Assembly (NCBI GenBank): GCA_037127315.1 | Contig: JBBBDQ010001686.1 | Location: 2,267,501 to 2,331,500, forward strand | Origin: Ascarosepion bandense | Taxonomy: Eukaryota > Mollusca > Cephalopoda > Sepiida > Sepiidae | Direction: 5' to 3' | Length of the DNA stretch: 64,000 nucleotides | Shown: piece after piece, positions 32,157 through 43,499 of the stretch | How positions within the stretch are numbered: position 1 is the first letter of the stretch | Layout of the letters: the number at the start of each line of letters is the position of its first letter | The notes under the pieces: model-generated | Told to the model about the DNA's origin: nothing | What the model saw: only the letters and a program-made list of their open reading frames with translations | Database searches by the model: none | Program-made: the position numbers and the translations under genes

Positions 32157-32412
32157 TAACGATATATTTTTTTATATATTAAGAAAAGTATTGGGTAAAT
32201 CATATGACAAAGTGGGAAAAGTGTACTTGTAACACATTTCGTCCTTTAGAAATTATAAGCCTAAATTTATGTTACTACGACTACACGTTTACAGGAGATG
32301 CGGGTGCTGGGGATTGTAAGTTCTATTCATCTCACTGAATATATTTGCATGTGCATGTGAACGTTTTTTATATGGCTATATGACACTACGCATTTATATT
32401 ATGAAAAAAAAA

Positions 32413-32439
<27 letters not shown>
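31568..32439. other. No gene seen
   Basis: Several short (TA)n tracts (31690, 32125-32150, 32415-32445). Confidence 0.5.
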
Positions 32440-32443
<4 letters not shown>

Positions 32444-32445
<2 letters not shown>

Positions 32446-32880
32446 GTGTATCGAGGCAGCAGATAATTTTCTTAACATATACTGTTAAATATAAGTGACA
32501 ATGAATTTCTATTATGTTTAATCATGAGCCGTTCTAAACGTCGTATTTTGGTTTTAATTTCAGTTGAAAATAAAGACAAAAAATCTCCAACATTTGGATA
32601 ACTTTTTATTAATTTGGTTCTGAGCTTTCGGCTCACATGAGCCATCTTCAGAGAGGTTTACAAGGACGTTAACATAAAACATCCAACATTTATCTTTTCG
32701 AGTTCTCACGCAGTGTGACGTCATAGAACCGCATTACAAATTGACGAACTGCGCTTGCTATTTTTGGTAACTGTGATCGTTGCTTAGCAAAGTTTTATGT
32801 CAACACAAGATAAAATCGTCGCTGATGGTGGATGTTTTTATGTTAATGTCCTTGACCAGAGTTGCAAGTCGTCTGTTTTC
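32444..32880 (-). mobile_element. Penelope-like pLTR copy
   Basis: Minus-strand order: a diverged promoter-side region, CTCTGAAGATGGCTCATGTG hammerhead-like stem (about 32657-32620), AAATGTTGGAGA, ACGACGTTTAGAACGGCTCA, ending TGCTGCCTCGATACACTA next to (TA)n. It matches the pLTR of the intact element at 59.4-59.8 kb. Confidence 0.75.
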
Positions 32881-33350
32881 TTTGAAAAACGGGACATTGA
32901 AATTTAACATTTAAACTTTAATAATAAGGGGTTGTACCTACGCTAGAAAAATAATTTGTAAATTCTTCTTGTTAAATCAAAATATAATATTCATAATAGT
33001 AGTCTTATTATATTATTATAAACGTAGTAATGATAAAATGGTAATAAAAAAAGTATATTTAGAAATTTAAAAAAAAATTATATTACATCTAAAAAAAATA
33101 GTAATAATAATAAAAATAATTAAACCTACTAGGAATTTTAAATGAAGAAAAGTTAATATAAAATAATAATGAATTAAAACGAAAACATTTCAACTTATAT
33201 ATATATATATATATATATATGCATATATATATGCATATATATATGCATATTCGGCCATCCGCCACGGTAGGGATGGACTTATATTTTCAATTCAATTCTC
33301 TTTATTGTTAATAGCTTAAATGTTCTATGTTTACTGTGTGTTAATATTTA
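32881..33350. other. AT-rich, no gene seen
   Basis: (TA)n and ATGCATATAT repeats at 33199-33250. Confidence 0.5.
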
Positions 33351-33351
33351 C

Positions 33352-33553
33352 TCTTTGATAATGGCTTATGTGAGCCGAAAGCTTAGACCCGATAAAAATT
33401 CAACAAATACTGTGATTTTTTGTTGTCTTTCAACGACATCACCATCAAGTATATCAGACGGTATGAACGGATCCTACACAAAATTAATAGACAAAACTTG
33501 TCTATATTATTCAATGAAACCTGCATTAATGAAAAAATGCTGCCAAAATACAC

Positions 33554-33616
<63 letters not shown>

Positions 33617-33628
33617 TATTACATTCAA
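33352..33628 (+). mobile_element. Penelope-like pLTR/N-terminal remnant
   Basis: TAATGGCTTATGTGAGCCGAAAGCTTAGA, then coding similarity (R-R-Y-E-R-I-L-H-K-I-N...F-N-E-T-C-I-N-E-K-M-L-P-K-Y-T) to the intact protein N-terminus, then (TA)n 33556-33613. The stem keeps pairing despite a C-to-T change (G-U pair). Confidence 0.7.
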
Positions 33629-34085
33629 ATAATAATATTATATCACTATTTTTAATGAAAAAGATTATAATAAAAAATATTTAAAAAATATAAAAAAGAC
33701 AACAGCAGTAGAATACCTATGATATCAATAATATGAAAAGAATTGCGGGGGTATAAAATCTATAAATGGGAAATTGCAGATTTTTCGCAAAAAAATCAAA
33801 TTTTTAATTTTAATTTTGATTTTGATCTTGTTAATTTTTTTTCTTTCCTTCTTCTTTTCACTTGTTATGTGTTACTGTTTTTCTTTTCCGTTTTTTTTGC
33901 AAACTTACTTCTTGTTTCTTTACCCACACTCACACACACTCAGAGAAATGTTTGAATTTTCCATAATATTAAAGATCACTGCTGAAGTGAATTTAATTCA
34001 CTGAAATGATGATACGATCATGTGAATTTGTTTTTTATATGTAAATATATATGTGCATATAGACATATCTGTGTATATATATATA

Positions 34086-34096
34086 TAGAGAGAGAG

Positions 34097-34139
<43 letters not shown>

Positions 34140-34141
34140 AT
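34086..34141. repeat. (GA)n/(GAAA)n microsatellite
   Basis: About eleven GAAA units directly before the LINE copy. Confidence 0.95.
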
Positions 34142-34164
34142 GAAAGAAGAGAGAAAGAAATCTA

Positions 34165-35992
34165 TAACAAGTGCAAGTCCTCAATATCCGCACTAATCAA
34201 TAAATTTGAGGTCCTCACCTCCTCAGCGGACAATTCGAGGCTGGACTCGTTTGGAGTTTCTACACCCGACGTCGCACCTAGAATTGAGGCTCCACTGAAT
34301 GACGTCCACATTACACCCTCGCTGGTCTCTGACATAATCTCAAAACTTGACCCTCACAAAGCGAGCGGAGGGGACGGAATCCCAATCATAGTCTGAACTT
34401 TCCTCTGTCCTTTCTAAGCTCTACAACTTCTACCTATTTGTTCCTGCTTACCTGCCTGTTGGAATTATTCCTCTGTAGTTCCTATATTCAAAAACACTGG
34501 AGAACCCTCGGACCCCGCAAATTACCGCCCTATCAGCCTTCTTCCGATCTTTGGCAAAGTGTTCGAAGCCATTATCAACGCCGAGGTGGTTCAGCAACTC
34601 ATATCACACAGGCTCCTCTCGGACAAGCAGTATAGTTTCCGCTTCACCAGGACTACTGCTGATATGCTAATGACCATCGCCGAGTATATATACCAGGCAC
34701 TCGACAAGAATGGCGAAGCCCGAACCGTTGCCTTGGATATTTTTAAAGCGTTCGCCAGAGTTTGGCATGCTGGCCTTCTATGCAAACTGCGGAGCTATGG
34801 TATAACTGGACATTTGTTTGAACTAATCCAGTCTTTCCTCTCTAACCGCACATTGAAGGTGGTATGAAACGAACATGCCTCCCAGAACTACCATACGAAC
34901 GTGGGTGTCCCTCAAGGCTCTATCCTAGGTCCTATACTCTTTCTGATCTACATTAATGATCTCCCTGATACCATAAGATCCCAAGTAGGTATGTACGCCG
35001 ATGACACCACATTTTACTCTCGCTTTGATAAAAAATCTGGTGTGGGCGACAAAGCGAACCTGGCAGTCGAGCTTGAAAAGGACCTCCAATCCGTAGTGGA
35101 CTGGGGTAAGAAATGGCTCGTAAATTTTAATGCTTCTAAAACGAAGCTGCTATCAATTAACCATCATAGACAATCGTACCTACCTCCCATTAGCATGGAC
35201 TAGGCTTGCCTCCCAGAGAGTAAAACACCATGCCTCCTTGGTATCACACTTTCAGCGGACCTCAAGTGGAATGACTATATCGAATCCATTGCTAAATCCG
35301 CTGCTATGAAAGATGATTCTCTGTGTAGGGCCCGGAAGGTTTTTCCGTCTTAATCTATTCTGCGCATATATAAATCTACCGTCCGCCCGTGCATTGAATA
35401 CTGCTGCTACACCTGGTCGAGTGCCCCTGCTATTCTCCTCGGACTTCTTGACAAAATACAACGGAGAGTCTGTAATGTGATCGATACCGACTTGGCAGAC
35501 CGGCTGCAGTCTCTCTCTCACCGGCGTGACGTGGCTTCCCGGTGTCTCTTCTATAAATACTTTCACGGCTTCTGCTCCGATGAACTTAGATCACTGGTGC
35601 CCCCTAGGTATGAATTTGCACGAAATACTAGAGTAGCAACTAGATCCCACTCTTTTACAGTGAAACCGATAAAATGCAACCGCACTTTCTACTCCAACAT
35701 TTTCTTTTCTCGCACTTCCCGACTGTGGAATTCCCTTCCACATGATTGCTTCCCCGACGGCTACAATCTCCAGGAGTTTAAATGTAAGGTCAATAGACAC
35801 CTCCTAACACACTAACTCGTATCCATTCTTTCAAACACTCTTCCCATCTACCCAACCCCCAGCCTTCGTATCCTTACCCATCTATCACCTTCATTTTGAC
35901 ATTTCCTATATCTAACCACTCTTACTCTTTACCTTCCCCTATGTAGCCCCATGCGCAATAGTGGTAATGGAAGGCCTTGCTTGGGGTGAAAT
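34165..35992 (+). pseudogene. Jockey/CR1-group LINE, RT to 3' end, degenerate
   Basis: Most complete copy of this LINE here. RT landmarks in order: H-K-A-S-G-G-D-G-I-P (about 34357), A-L-D-I-F-K-A-F-A-R-V-W-H (34730; the usual S-K-A-F-D is altered), [10 protein letters not shown] (34904) and the catalytic Y-A-D-D (34995). Then L-K-W-N-D-Y-I-E-S-I-A-K-S and, at the end, S-R-L-W-N-S-L-P. Frame breaks at about 34396, 34540, 34866 and 35203, and near 35345. The endonuclease half is missing. The 3' UTR ends GGGGTGAAATGGTTAA. Source family for fragments at 7.7, 15.9, 17.2, 26-28.7, 37.3, 47.7 and 56.4 kb. Confidence 0.85.
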
Positions 35993-36129
35993 GGTTAATA
36001 TATATATATATATAAATTAAAAGAATAGGCTGAAATAGCCAAAGAATATATATACCTGGGTGGATGTATGTGCGCACTTTTATGTACAAATATATGTATG
36101 TATGTGTATACTGCGTGTATATACATATG

Positions 36130-36790
36130 TATGTATGTAAACATGTTACGGAAATTAACGAATTTTAACGAAACTTGGTTATAAGCAACCGACAATTTGT
36201 AATGAATTATTTTGAACTTTATTTTTACCGATACTCGTATTTAGGTAGATATTCTGTTTTTTAATTAAAATTTTTAATTAAACAGTATTTTATATTTATA
36301 TCTAAATTTATCGTGAAATAATCAGGCCGGTAGATATAAATATAAAATACTGTTTAATTAAAAAACAGAATATCTACCTAAATACGAGTATCGGTAAAAA
36401 TAATGTTCAAAGTAATTAATTCGTTAATTTCCGTAACATGTTTACATTTGTTGACATTACGATACATATCAGAGCAGATATGGTTTGTTTACGATAGATC
36501 GAAAATTGTGTTATATAAGCATGATAAAAATCTCGTCTGACCAAGAGGCTATTCATGGTCGAGTGGTTAAGACAGTACCAGATCAAATGGTAACTTCCCC
36601 TATGTAAATAGAGATCGCAGGTTCGAATCCTGCTGGATAGCACACATTTTCACAATAAAATTTATCGTAAAATAATCAGGCCGGTAGATATAAATATAAA
36701 ATACTGTTTAATTGAAAACAGAATATCTACTTAATACGAGTATCGGTAAATACAATGTTCAAAATAATTGATTACAAATATGTATGTATA
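36130..36790 (+). mobile_element. Class II tRNA-headed repeat with palindromic leader
   Basis: 36140-36440 is an inverted repeat (CATGTTACGGAAATTAACGA at left, TCGTTAATTTCCGTAACATG at right) formed by two family bodies facing each other. The tRNA-like head (36548-36642) and a third body (to 36775) follow. The same layout appears, inverted, at 43.5-44.1 kb. Confidence 0.7.
36548..36642 (+). tRNA. Class II tRNA-like sequence
   Basis: Acceptor GCTATTC/GGATAGC (one G-U) then A, D-arm GTCGAGTGGTTAAGAC, T-arm GCAGG-TTCGAAT-CCTGC. The anticodon arm ACCA-GATCAAA-TGGT would place TCA at 34-36, with A at 33. Likely a SINE head and not a working tRNA. Confidence 0.5.
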
Positions 36791-37089
36791 TATAAATGGG
36801 TATAGTGATATTTTAATGGAAGCACCTAACTAACATAATAGCATAATTTGGAAAACATTCAAACTTCTCTACTACCCACATTATTATATTTAAACGCTGA
36901 AAAAAGCTTACAATATCATGAGGTTAAAAAAACAGAAACCAGCAATAACATTTGTAACAAAATTGCACAAATTTCATAGTCTTGTTCTTCGGAACGTTTT
37001 CTATTAAAATCGCAAACAAATTAGTAATTCCTAATACTCAGATCGTTAGCTTCACCTACTAGACAGTCACACATATAATTAGGAAGAAA
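36791..37089. other. No gene seen
   Basis: AT-rich, no match noticed. Confidence 0.45.
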
Positions 37090-37310
37090 AATAAACACAA
37101 TACCAATTCAAACGCCAGAGTTCATCAGAGAGATTTACAATGCAAAAAGGCTTATTAATGGGAGACATCAAGTGATCTAAATGCTTGCATCTACAAGCAC
37201 ATATGAGACTTGCGTATTGACAAATGTTTTCTCTCGTTTTCCATCGAAATGATGCGGGACATCACTTTGATTTCTCTAATGCCACCCTAAATTTAAAAAA
37301 AAAACAAATA

Positions 37311-37640
37311 CAGTGAAACCGATAAAATGTAACCGCAATTTCTACTCTATCAGCTTCTTTTCTCGCACTTCCCGTCTGTGGAATTCCCTTTCACATACTT
37401 ATTTTCCGGACAGCTACAATCTTCAGAAGTTTAAATGTGAGGTCAATAGACACCTCCTAACAAACTAACTTGCATCCATTCTCTCAAATATTCTTCCCAT
37501 CTACATCCTTACCTGTCTATCACCCCCTTATGACATTTCCTATATCTAACCACTCTTTCTCGTCACTTTTCCCTATGTAACCCCCCTGCGCAGTAGTGGC
37601 AGTGGAATGCCTTGATTGGAGTGAAATGATTAAAAAAAAT
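37311..37640 (+). pseudogene. Jockey/CR1-group LINE, last coding part and 3' UTR
   Basis: Starts V-K-P-I-K-C-N-like (CAGTGAAACCGATAAAATG), includes S-R-L-W-N-S-L-S and ends GTGAAATGATTAAAA. Inserted in the dispersed repeat shared with 28.8 kb; A/T-rich AAATTT flanks on both sides prevent a sure target duplication. Confidence 0.75.
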
Positions 37641-37721
37641 TTCTTTCAGAAGAAAATGCTTTGAAAACTAAATAATAACATTATTACTAACTATAAACAC
37701 TTTCCTAAAACATTACTCTTT

Positions 37722-38356
37722 TCCAATCTTTTCACACTTTTTTTTTTTTTCAATTGGAGTAGATAGACTAAACTATCGCCCGGTTCACACTCCACCCACA
37801 TCTATTGAACAGGTGAAGAGGCTCATCCCTTGTTTCTTGTTTAGGATGTGGTTTCCGGTTTTTCTCTTTTCCAATCTTTTGACACATTTTTTTATTTTCT
37901 TTTTTTTCAATTGGAGTAGATAGACTAAACTATCGCCCGGTTCACACTCCACCCACGTCTATTGAACAGGTGAATATGGTCATCCCTTTTTTCCTGTTTA
38001 GGATGTGGTTTCCGGTTTTTCTCTTTTCCAATCTTTTCACACATTTTTTTTAATTTTATTTTTTTTCAATTGGAGTAGATAGACTAAACTATCGCCCGGT
38101 TCACCTCCACCCACGTCTATTGAACAGGTGAAGATGGTCATCCCTTTTTTCCTGTTTAGGATGTAGTTTCCGGTTTTTCTCTTTTCCAATCTTTTCACAC
38201 ATTTTTTTATTTTATTTTTTTTCAATTGGAGTAGATAGACTAAACTATCGCCCGGTTCACACTCCACCCACGTCTATTGAACAGGTGAAGAGGCTCAACT
38301 TTTTTTTCCTGTTTAGGATGTGGTTTCCGGTTTTTCTCTTTTCCAATCTTTTCACT
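37722..38356. repeat. Minisatellite, about 157 bp x 4
   Basis: CAATTGGAGTAGATAGACTA starts units at 37751, 37908, 38067 and 38223. The units are nearly identical, differing mainly in T-run length. Immediately followed by a LINE 3' UTR end (ACGTAGCCCCCTGCGCATCA, 38358-38425), so the array lies within or against LINE sequence. Confidence 0.9.
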
Positions 38357-38425
38357 CTTACGTAGCCCCCTGCGCATCAGTGGCGTTTTCGCCTTGCTTG
38401 GGGTGATATGATTAGAAAAAAAGAA

Positions 38426-38885
38426 ATTACATTAGTAACCATCTTTCTTTGACCCCATTGTCAAATGACATCGCCATCTTTCTTTGATTATTATTAGATT
38501 ATTTATTCTTAATACAAAAAAATTCATGCTTAACGAGATCGGTCATAAATTAGAATCATGTGACACTTTGCTCTGGATGACCGCGAAAAGGTGAAGACAT
38601 TAGAACTCCCACTAGACAGACACATATACACGATTACGAATACACGTTGCCATTTGATGCCCACTTAGACATTCAAGTATCTTAACATACGTGAACATAG
38701 AATTATCTACGCCTTTAGTGGCTCTTGGCATGTGTCTGACCAATGAGAAGTGACTGAAACAAAACTGAAAATTCAAGAACTTCTGTCTTTTTGTCTTTTT
38801 CCTCTTAATCTCTGACGAAGCTTTAATAAATGTGAAACATTTTAGCTAAAGAAATGCTAATTGTTTGTTCTTTATTTTAACAGTA
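38426..38885. other. No gene seen; continuation of dispersed repeat
   Basis: CATCTTTCTTTGA appears twice near 38442 and 38471 and once near 29040 in the related repeat. The CTGACGAAGC...GTGAAACATT stretch at 38815 was checked as a ribozyme and rejected. Confidence 0.4.
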
Positions 38886-39254
38886 GCTTACAATCTATCA
38901 CGTTGCATACACCGGTTCTCGCTTGATCATCGAAGTTAAGCAATGTTGAGCCTGGTCAGTACTTAGATGGGTGACGGCTTTGGAATACCAGATGCTGTAA
39001 GCGTTTATTGGCTTACGGCCATATCACGTTGAATACACCGGTTCTCGCTCGATCATCGAAGTTTAGCAATGTTGAGCCTGGTCAGTACTTAGATGGGTCA
39101 CCGCTTGGGAATACCGCGTGCTGTAAGTGTTTATTGGCTTACGGCCATATCACGTTGAATACACCGGTTCTCGCTCGATCATCGAAGTTAAGCAATGTTG
39201 AGCCTGGTCAGTACTTAGATGGGTCACCGCTTGGGAATACCAGGTGCTGTAAGT
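38886..39254 (+). pseudogene. 5S rRNA-like trimer
   Basis: Units 38886-39004, 39011-39128 and 39137-39254, period about 126 bp. Each keeps GAAGTTxAGCAATGTTGAGCC and CAGTACTTAGATGGGT, the Pol III internal control region. The first diverges most at its 5' end (GCTTACAATCTATCACG). The spacers are GTTTATTG, as in the minus-strand trimer. Confidence 0.85.
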
Positions 39255-39650
39255 GTTTAGTGACGGATGTGCTTTGTGGTGCAGTGGATATCGGCTCAGA
39301 AAGAGAAATCGATGAGCCGAGTTCGAATTCCAGTTGAATACCCTGCATTCACTTAAGCATTGGTACCCTTGGGAAAGCTATTAATCCGTCCCTTCCCTCC
39401 AGTTATGGGTTAAATAACAAGGGTAGGACTTAGGGACCCTGCCCTTATAAAAGAATCCCAATGAATCTTGATACTCGAAAAGAAAAAAAGTATTTCTAGA
39501 CACAAACACTTATATAAAAACAACAATAAATTGTTGAAAGAGAAAGGTATTACCAGTAATAAGTAAATAAAATTTACTTGGCAATATATGACCCGCCGAA
39601 GTTGATATGCCATAAAAACAAATCAACCAACCAACAATTATTTTAACACA
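38886..39650 (+). mobile_element. 5S-trimer/tRNA chimeric SINE, plus-strand copy
   Basis: Three 5S-like units, then GACGGATGTGCTTTGTGGTG...GAGTTCGAATTCC (tRNA-like, about 39261-39335), body with CCAGTTATGGGTTAAATAAC, tail AGGGACCCTGCCCTT...ACCAACCAACAA. It mirrors 16440-17152 in content and order. A/T-rich tail, no open frame. Confidence 0.8.
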
Positions 39651-39769
39651 CACACACATAAACACACACACATAAACACACACACATAAACACACACATA
39701 AACACACACACACACACATACACACACACACACACACACATATATATGCGTGTGTGTGTGTATACATAC

Positions 39770-39817
<48 letters not shown>

Positions 39818-39880
39818 CTGCTTGATTATAAACAGAATATCTACTTAAATACGAGTATCGAATAATAGGAAAATAATTTT
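39651..39880. repeat. (CA)n/(TA)n microsatellite and class II repeat fragment
   Basis: CA-rich 39646-39740, (TA)n 39783-39811, then CAGAATATCTACTTAAATAC of the class II tRNA-headed repeat at 39832. Confidence 0.8.
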
Positions 39881-39929
39881 TAGCAGCAAGTTGGATTTTT
39901 TTCATTACTTCATAAGTAAAAGGCCTGAA

Positions 39930-40540
39930 ATGTTTTTAAGTTATTATTATGATTCAATAATTATATTAATGTATATTGTAGTTAAGAAAACTAATTTAGT
40001 ATTTTCTGGATGTTTTATCTAGTAAAATAATTATTAATTTTTAAGTTATAATAGAGCAGAAATTATAAGTGAAAGATTGTAATTTTGTTTCTTAAAATAG
40101 AATTACTTTGTCTTTGTAAAATACATTTTGTGAGAACATAGATTATTTAAATATGCAGACATCAATCTTTTACAGCTGGCTGAACTCGGTAATTTTTTTA
40201 TAAAATTAAGATTTTAATAATTATGGTGTACTAAGGTATATTATAGATTAAAAGACAAATTTAGCATTGTGTCGATCTTTTTTGATTTATTTATTTTTTT
40301 GTTAAATAAATTTGAAGCATAACTTATCAATGAAACATTCCAGTTAATAAAACTTAAAGATTTTTTTTTTAAGAGGCTGGAAATTTTTAATTTGGAGTTT
40401 GAACCGAATAATCCTAGTATACCAAGGTATATTGTAATTGAGAAAATCAACTAGTATTTTGTGGACCACTTATTTTAGTAAATTTAATTTGAATTTTTAA
40501 GTTATATTAGAGCACAAATTATAAATGACACGTTATTTTT
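39930..40540. repeat. Diverged tandem repeat, roughly 220-bp period
   Basis: Three decayed units share GTATATTGTAGTTAAGAAAA-type, TAGTATTTTGTGGA-type and GTTATA-TAGAGCA-AAATTATAA-type blocks (near 39970, 40230 and 40430). Unclassified. Confidence 0.45.
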
Positions 40541-41304
40541 AATTAAATTTTAACGAGATATATTTTTGATGTTTGCATAAAACAGTCAATTCATCCCTAC
40601 TGTTCAATAGTTCATTATATTGAGGGAACATTAAAACCAGCAGCTTTTTACTCAGACACAAAGAGCTGGTGTCGTTGAATGACTTGTTTTTTCGATAATT
40701 TTCCATTTTACTTTGTTTTTTTTGTTTTTGTTTTTGTGTGTGTGTGTGTGTGTGTGAGTGTTCTTTAATTTCCAAAAATACGCAGAAAGCGATGTTTGGT
40801 TGCGGTACATGTTGTTTTTAAAGAAATTTAAGTGCATATACCAACGTTGTTTACAAGTGTTATTTGTAGATCTGATGTAAACTTTTATTATTAGTTGCGT
40901 TTTCATTTGGTGTTATATTACATTGGTACACAATAGAATTAGTTTAACACCTACGTTGCAGTGGGCAATTATTAGGATTTCAACAGTGACATAAGTTTTT
41001 ATTAATGTTCTCTTTATTGTTTTGATAGTTATTGTAACTTTGATTAACGTGCTCATTTAAGATATATTTATTCTGATTTGCAATGATTCTTTCAAGATTA
41101 TTTGTACAACTATAACTTTATTTAAGGGTATTTTTTTATTAAAAAATTTGCTTGGAGGATTATTAATAGGGAAATGTTTCTTAATTAATTCTAAATTGGT
41201 GTTGACCATTTTGTTTGAAAGGGTGAATATGCCAATGATATATAATATAAAATATATATAATTTTTTGGTTTAAACATTATTTTTAATGTATAATCATAT
41301 TTGA

Positions 41305-41305
<1 letters not shown>
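40541..41305. other. AT-rich, no gene seen
   Basis: Includes a short (GT)n at 40736-40756. Minus-strand frames are lysine/asparagine-rich without motifs. Confidence 0.5.
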
Positions 41306-41362
<57 letters not shown>

Positions 41363-41991
41363 AGTATATTTATCTAGCGGCCTGAATAATCGAGAAATGT
41401 TAAAAAAATAAGCGTCCTCCAGCAGGATTCGGGCTTACGTCCTGATATAATCCGGGAAGGAATATCAGGGAAAAGAATAGTGTAAGAATAATTCTTAACA
41501 CTGAAGATAGATTAGAAGAGATTTATTATACAACAGTACAATAAACCAATAGACGTACAAGAACAATCAACGAACAGTAACAGGAATAACGATCAAGTAG
41601 AAAATGTCACTGTCTATGACGTATGCGTCCGTCTAATGACGTATGTGTCCATTTAGTGACGTATGCTTACGTATGCCCACAGTCACAGTCTTTAATAGAC
41701 TAGACCATATCCATTCCGGGGTAGGATAGGATGTTCATCTACAACACGTCCGTTAGAGGTAAACCGTCAATTGATCTACCGTAAGACTCGTATTTTTCTA
41801 ACAAAATTTCTCCATTATTCCAGCAAGTATAACTAAATAAATATTTTGTTTAATTATTAAATAAACAAAAAAACCAAACAAAACGGCGTCTATTCTCACA
41901 CGAGCATCCATTAAAAATAATGTTTAAACAAAAAAATTTAAAAAAACTAGGTCAGAATTAATACATTTTGTAACGGATTTCGCAAAAATTC

Positions 41992-42029
<38 letters not shown>
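41306..42029. other. (TA)n tracts around unassigned sequence
   Basis: (TA)n 41306-41356 and 41995-42030. TCCAGCAGGATTCGGGCTTACG near 41416 is a decayed T-arm of the class II tRNA-like family. 41.46-41.99 kb is unassigned. Confidence 0.45.
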
Positions 42030-42030
<1 letters not shown>

Positions 42031-42033
<3 letters not shown>

Positions 42034-42218
42034 GCTATCTATTGTGTAATGATAATATACACGCTAAAAAGTCTGCCTTTTTCTACCGAGCGCCCATAGC
42101 TCAGAGGTAGAATCGCTGACTGACTCCAATTCAGTCGGGCTTCAATCCTGTGTTAAAAGAAATCGGAGACTAACCGGACTGATGAGCTGTGATACAGCGA
42201 AACAGATCTGTCTGCGGA

Positions 42219-42254
<36 letters not shown>
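42031..42254 (+). mobile_element. Type 1 hammerhead SINE
   Basis: Hairpin TGTGTAATGATAATATACAC, tRNA-like head with A box TAGCTCAGAGGTAGA and B box GGCTTCAATCC, hammerhead 42174-42217, then (TA)n to 42254. (TA)n also precedes it. Confidence 0.8.
42174..42217 (+). ncRNA. Type I hammerhead ribozyme
   Basis: Core CTGATGA (42179-42185) and GAAA (42199-42202) intact. Helix II GCTG/CAGC perfect; helix III ACAGA/TCTGT; site after C42212. Helix I CCGGA/TGCGG has one G-G mismatch. Confidence 0.8.
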
Positions 42255-42255
<1 letters not shown>

Positions 42256-42526
42256 GCTCTCACTCCGCCCAGATTGAGCACTATAAAGGAATCGGATACT
42301 TTTTAAAAACAGTAGCTACTCACGCATCTACCCATCCTTTATTTACTAATGAATTTGAACACTCTCAGCTGCTCCCGTACATTTTGTAAAAAGAAGAAAC
42401 ACGCCAGTAGCTGAGAGTGTTCAAATTCATTAGTAAATAAAGGATGGGTAGATGCGTGAGTAGCTACTGTTTTTAAAGATATCCCATTCATCCACAGTTC
42501 GCAATCGGTGGGGTGGAGGTGAGAGC
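42256..42526. mobile_element. Foldback made of the hammerhead-SINE leader
   Basis: Arms 42256-42375 and 42408-42526, with about 65 bp perfect (ACAGTAGCTACTCACGCATC...ACACTCTCAGCT). The arm sequence matches the leader of the retrozyme-like monomer at 4350-4460, so two leaders face each other. Confidence 0.8.
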
Positions 42527-42534
42527 TTATATAT

Positions 42535-42795
42535 ATATATTAGTCATCTACATACAAGCCTCTTTCGCTGTGGCTAGATATATCCACTTGCTTCTGGCCG
42601 GGATCGAAAACTCGACCGATTCGGTGTCAGTCGGAGTCTCTACTCCCTAAGCCATCGGCGCATGGAGTCAGAGAAGAGAAATTTGAACGTCTTGTATGTA
42701 AGCAGTGTATACAGACGCCAGTCACCGAGAGAACTCAATTCATTTCTGAAGAGTCACGCATTATAGCCAAAGTGGAAACTGTTTTTTTTTAATTT
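42535..42795 (-). mobile_element. Type 2 hammerhead SINE with deleted ribozyme core
   Basis: Minus strand: TTTCCACTTTGGCTATAATG...GACTCCGACTGACACCGAAT, B box GAGTTTTCGATCCC, then TAGCCACAGCGAAAGAGGCTT: the CTGATGA and half of helix II are deleted. It ends GATGACTAATATA. Confidence 0.75.
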
Positions 42796-42879
42796 TCTTC
42801 TCCAGAGATCTCAATCATAATGAAAGACGAATTTTTAAGATATTGTATTTTTTACGAAATTGTATGTAGCACGCTAAAG

Positions 42880-43038
42880 TCAACCTCCCTCTACTGAGCG
42901 CCCATAGCTCAGAGGTAGAATGTCAATCGTTCTGGTTTCAATCTTAGATAGAAGCTATGTGATGTCTAACCTTAGTGATGACCTGTGATACAGCGAAAAA
43001 GATCTGTCTGCGCATGACTATATATATATATATATATA
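42880..43038 (+). mobile_element. Type 1 hammerhead SINE, decayed
   Basis: GCGCCCATAGCTCAGAGGTA head, a shortened tRNA-like middle, GGTTTCAATCT B box, hammerhead relic 42970-43013, (TA)n. Confidence 0.75.
42970..43013 (+). ncRNA. Hammerhead ribozyme relic
   Basis: Core reads GTGATGA (C3 replaced by G). GAAA and the TCTGTC site are present; helix III is weakened (AAAGATCTGT). Confidence 0.7.
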
Positions 43039-43061
43039 GCATGACTAAATATATATATATT

Positions 43062-43480
43062 TAGTGTATCGAGGCAGCAAATAATTTTCTAAACATATGC
43101 TGTTAAACATAAGAGACAATGAATGCCTATTATGTTTAATCATGAGCCGTTCTAAACGTCGTATTTTGGCTTTAATTTTAGTTGAAAATAAAGACAAAAA
43201 TTCTCCAACATTTGGATAATTTTTTATTAATTTGCTGCTAACCTTTCGGCTCACATGAGCCATCTTCAGAGATGTTATTTAGACTGTAATACAATAACAT
43301 CCGCCATCACCGACGATTTTATTTTGTGTTGACATAAAACTTCGCTTGGCAACGGCAATAGTTACCAAAAATAATAAACGCAGTTCTCAAATTTGCAATG
43401 CGGTTTTATGACGTCACACCGCGTGATAGCGCGAAATGACAACAAAAGCATTAATTCAACTGAATGTAGTGTGTTATGTT
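43062..43480 (-). mobile_element. Penelope-like pLTR copy
   Basis: Very close to the pLTR of the intact element: GCGCTATCACGCGGTGTGACG, the CTCTGAAGATGGCTCATGTG stem (about 43273-43236), AAATGTTGGAGAATTTTTG and an end at TGCCTCGATACACTAA. It contains the protein N-terminus frame (M-A-H-V-S-R-K...R-L-E-R-L-M-I-K-H-N-R-H) but no RT. Confidence 0.8.
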
Positions 43481-43499
43481 CGGATTTATATATATATAT

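Noticed and set aside
33980..34015. CTGAAGTGAATTTAATTCACTGAAATG as a hammerhead
   Set aside because: A good hairpin, but CTGAAGT lacks the required G8-A9 and no cleavage triplet follows.
34022..34396. Start of the LINE ORF at 34022
   Set aside because: The first 45 codons are translation of (TA)n and (GAAA)n; LINE similarity begins near 34165.
37722..38356. CRISPR-like array
   Set aside because: The whole 157-bp unit repeats with no unique spacers, and the genome is eukaryotic.
38813..38860. CTGACGAAGC...GTGAAACATT as a Penelope-type hammerhead
   Set aside because: The core letters fit, but nothing pairs as helix II between them.
38886..39254. Functional host 5S rRNA gene cluster
   Set aside because: Units are mutated, joined to a tRNA-like SINE body and recur in the same arrangement at 16.8 kb; period and spacers fit a SINE head.
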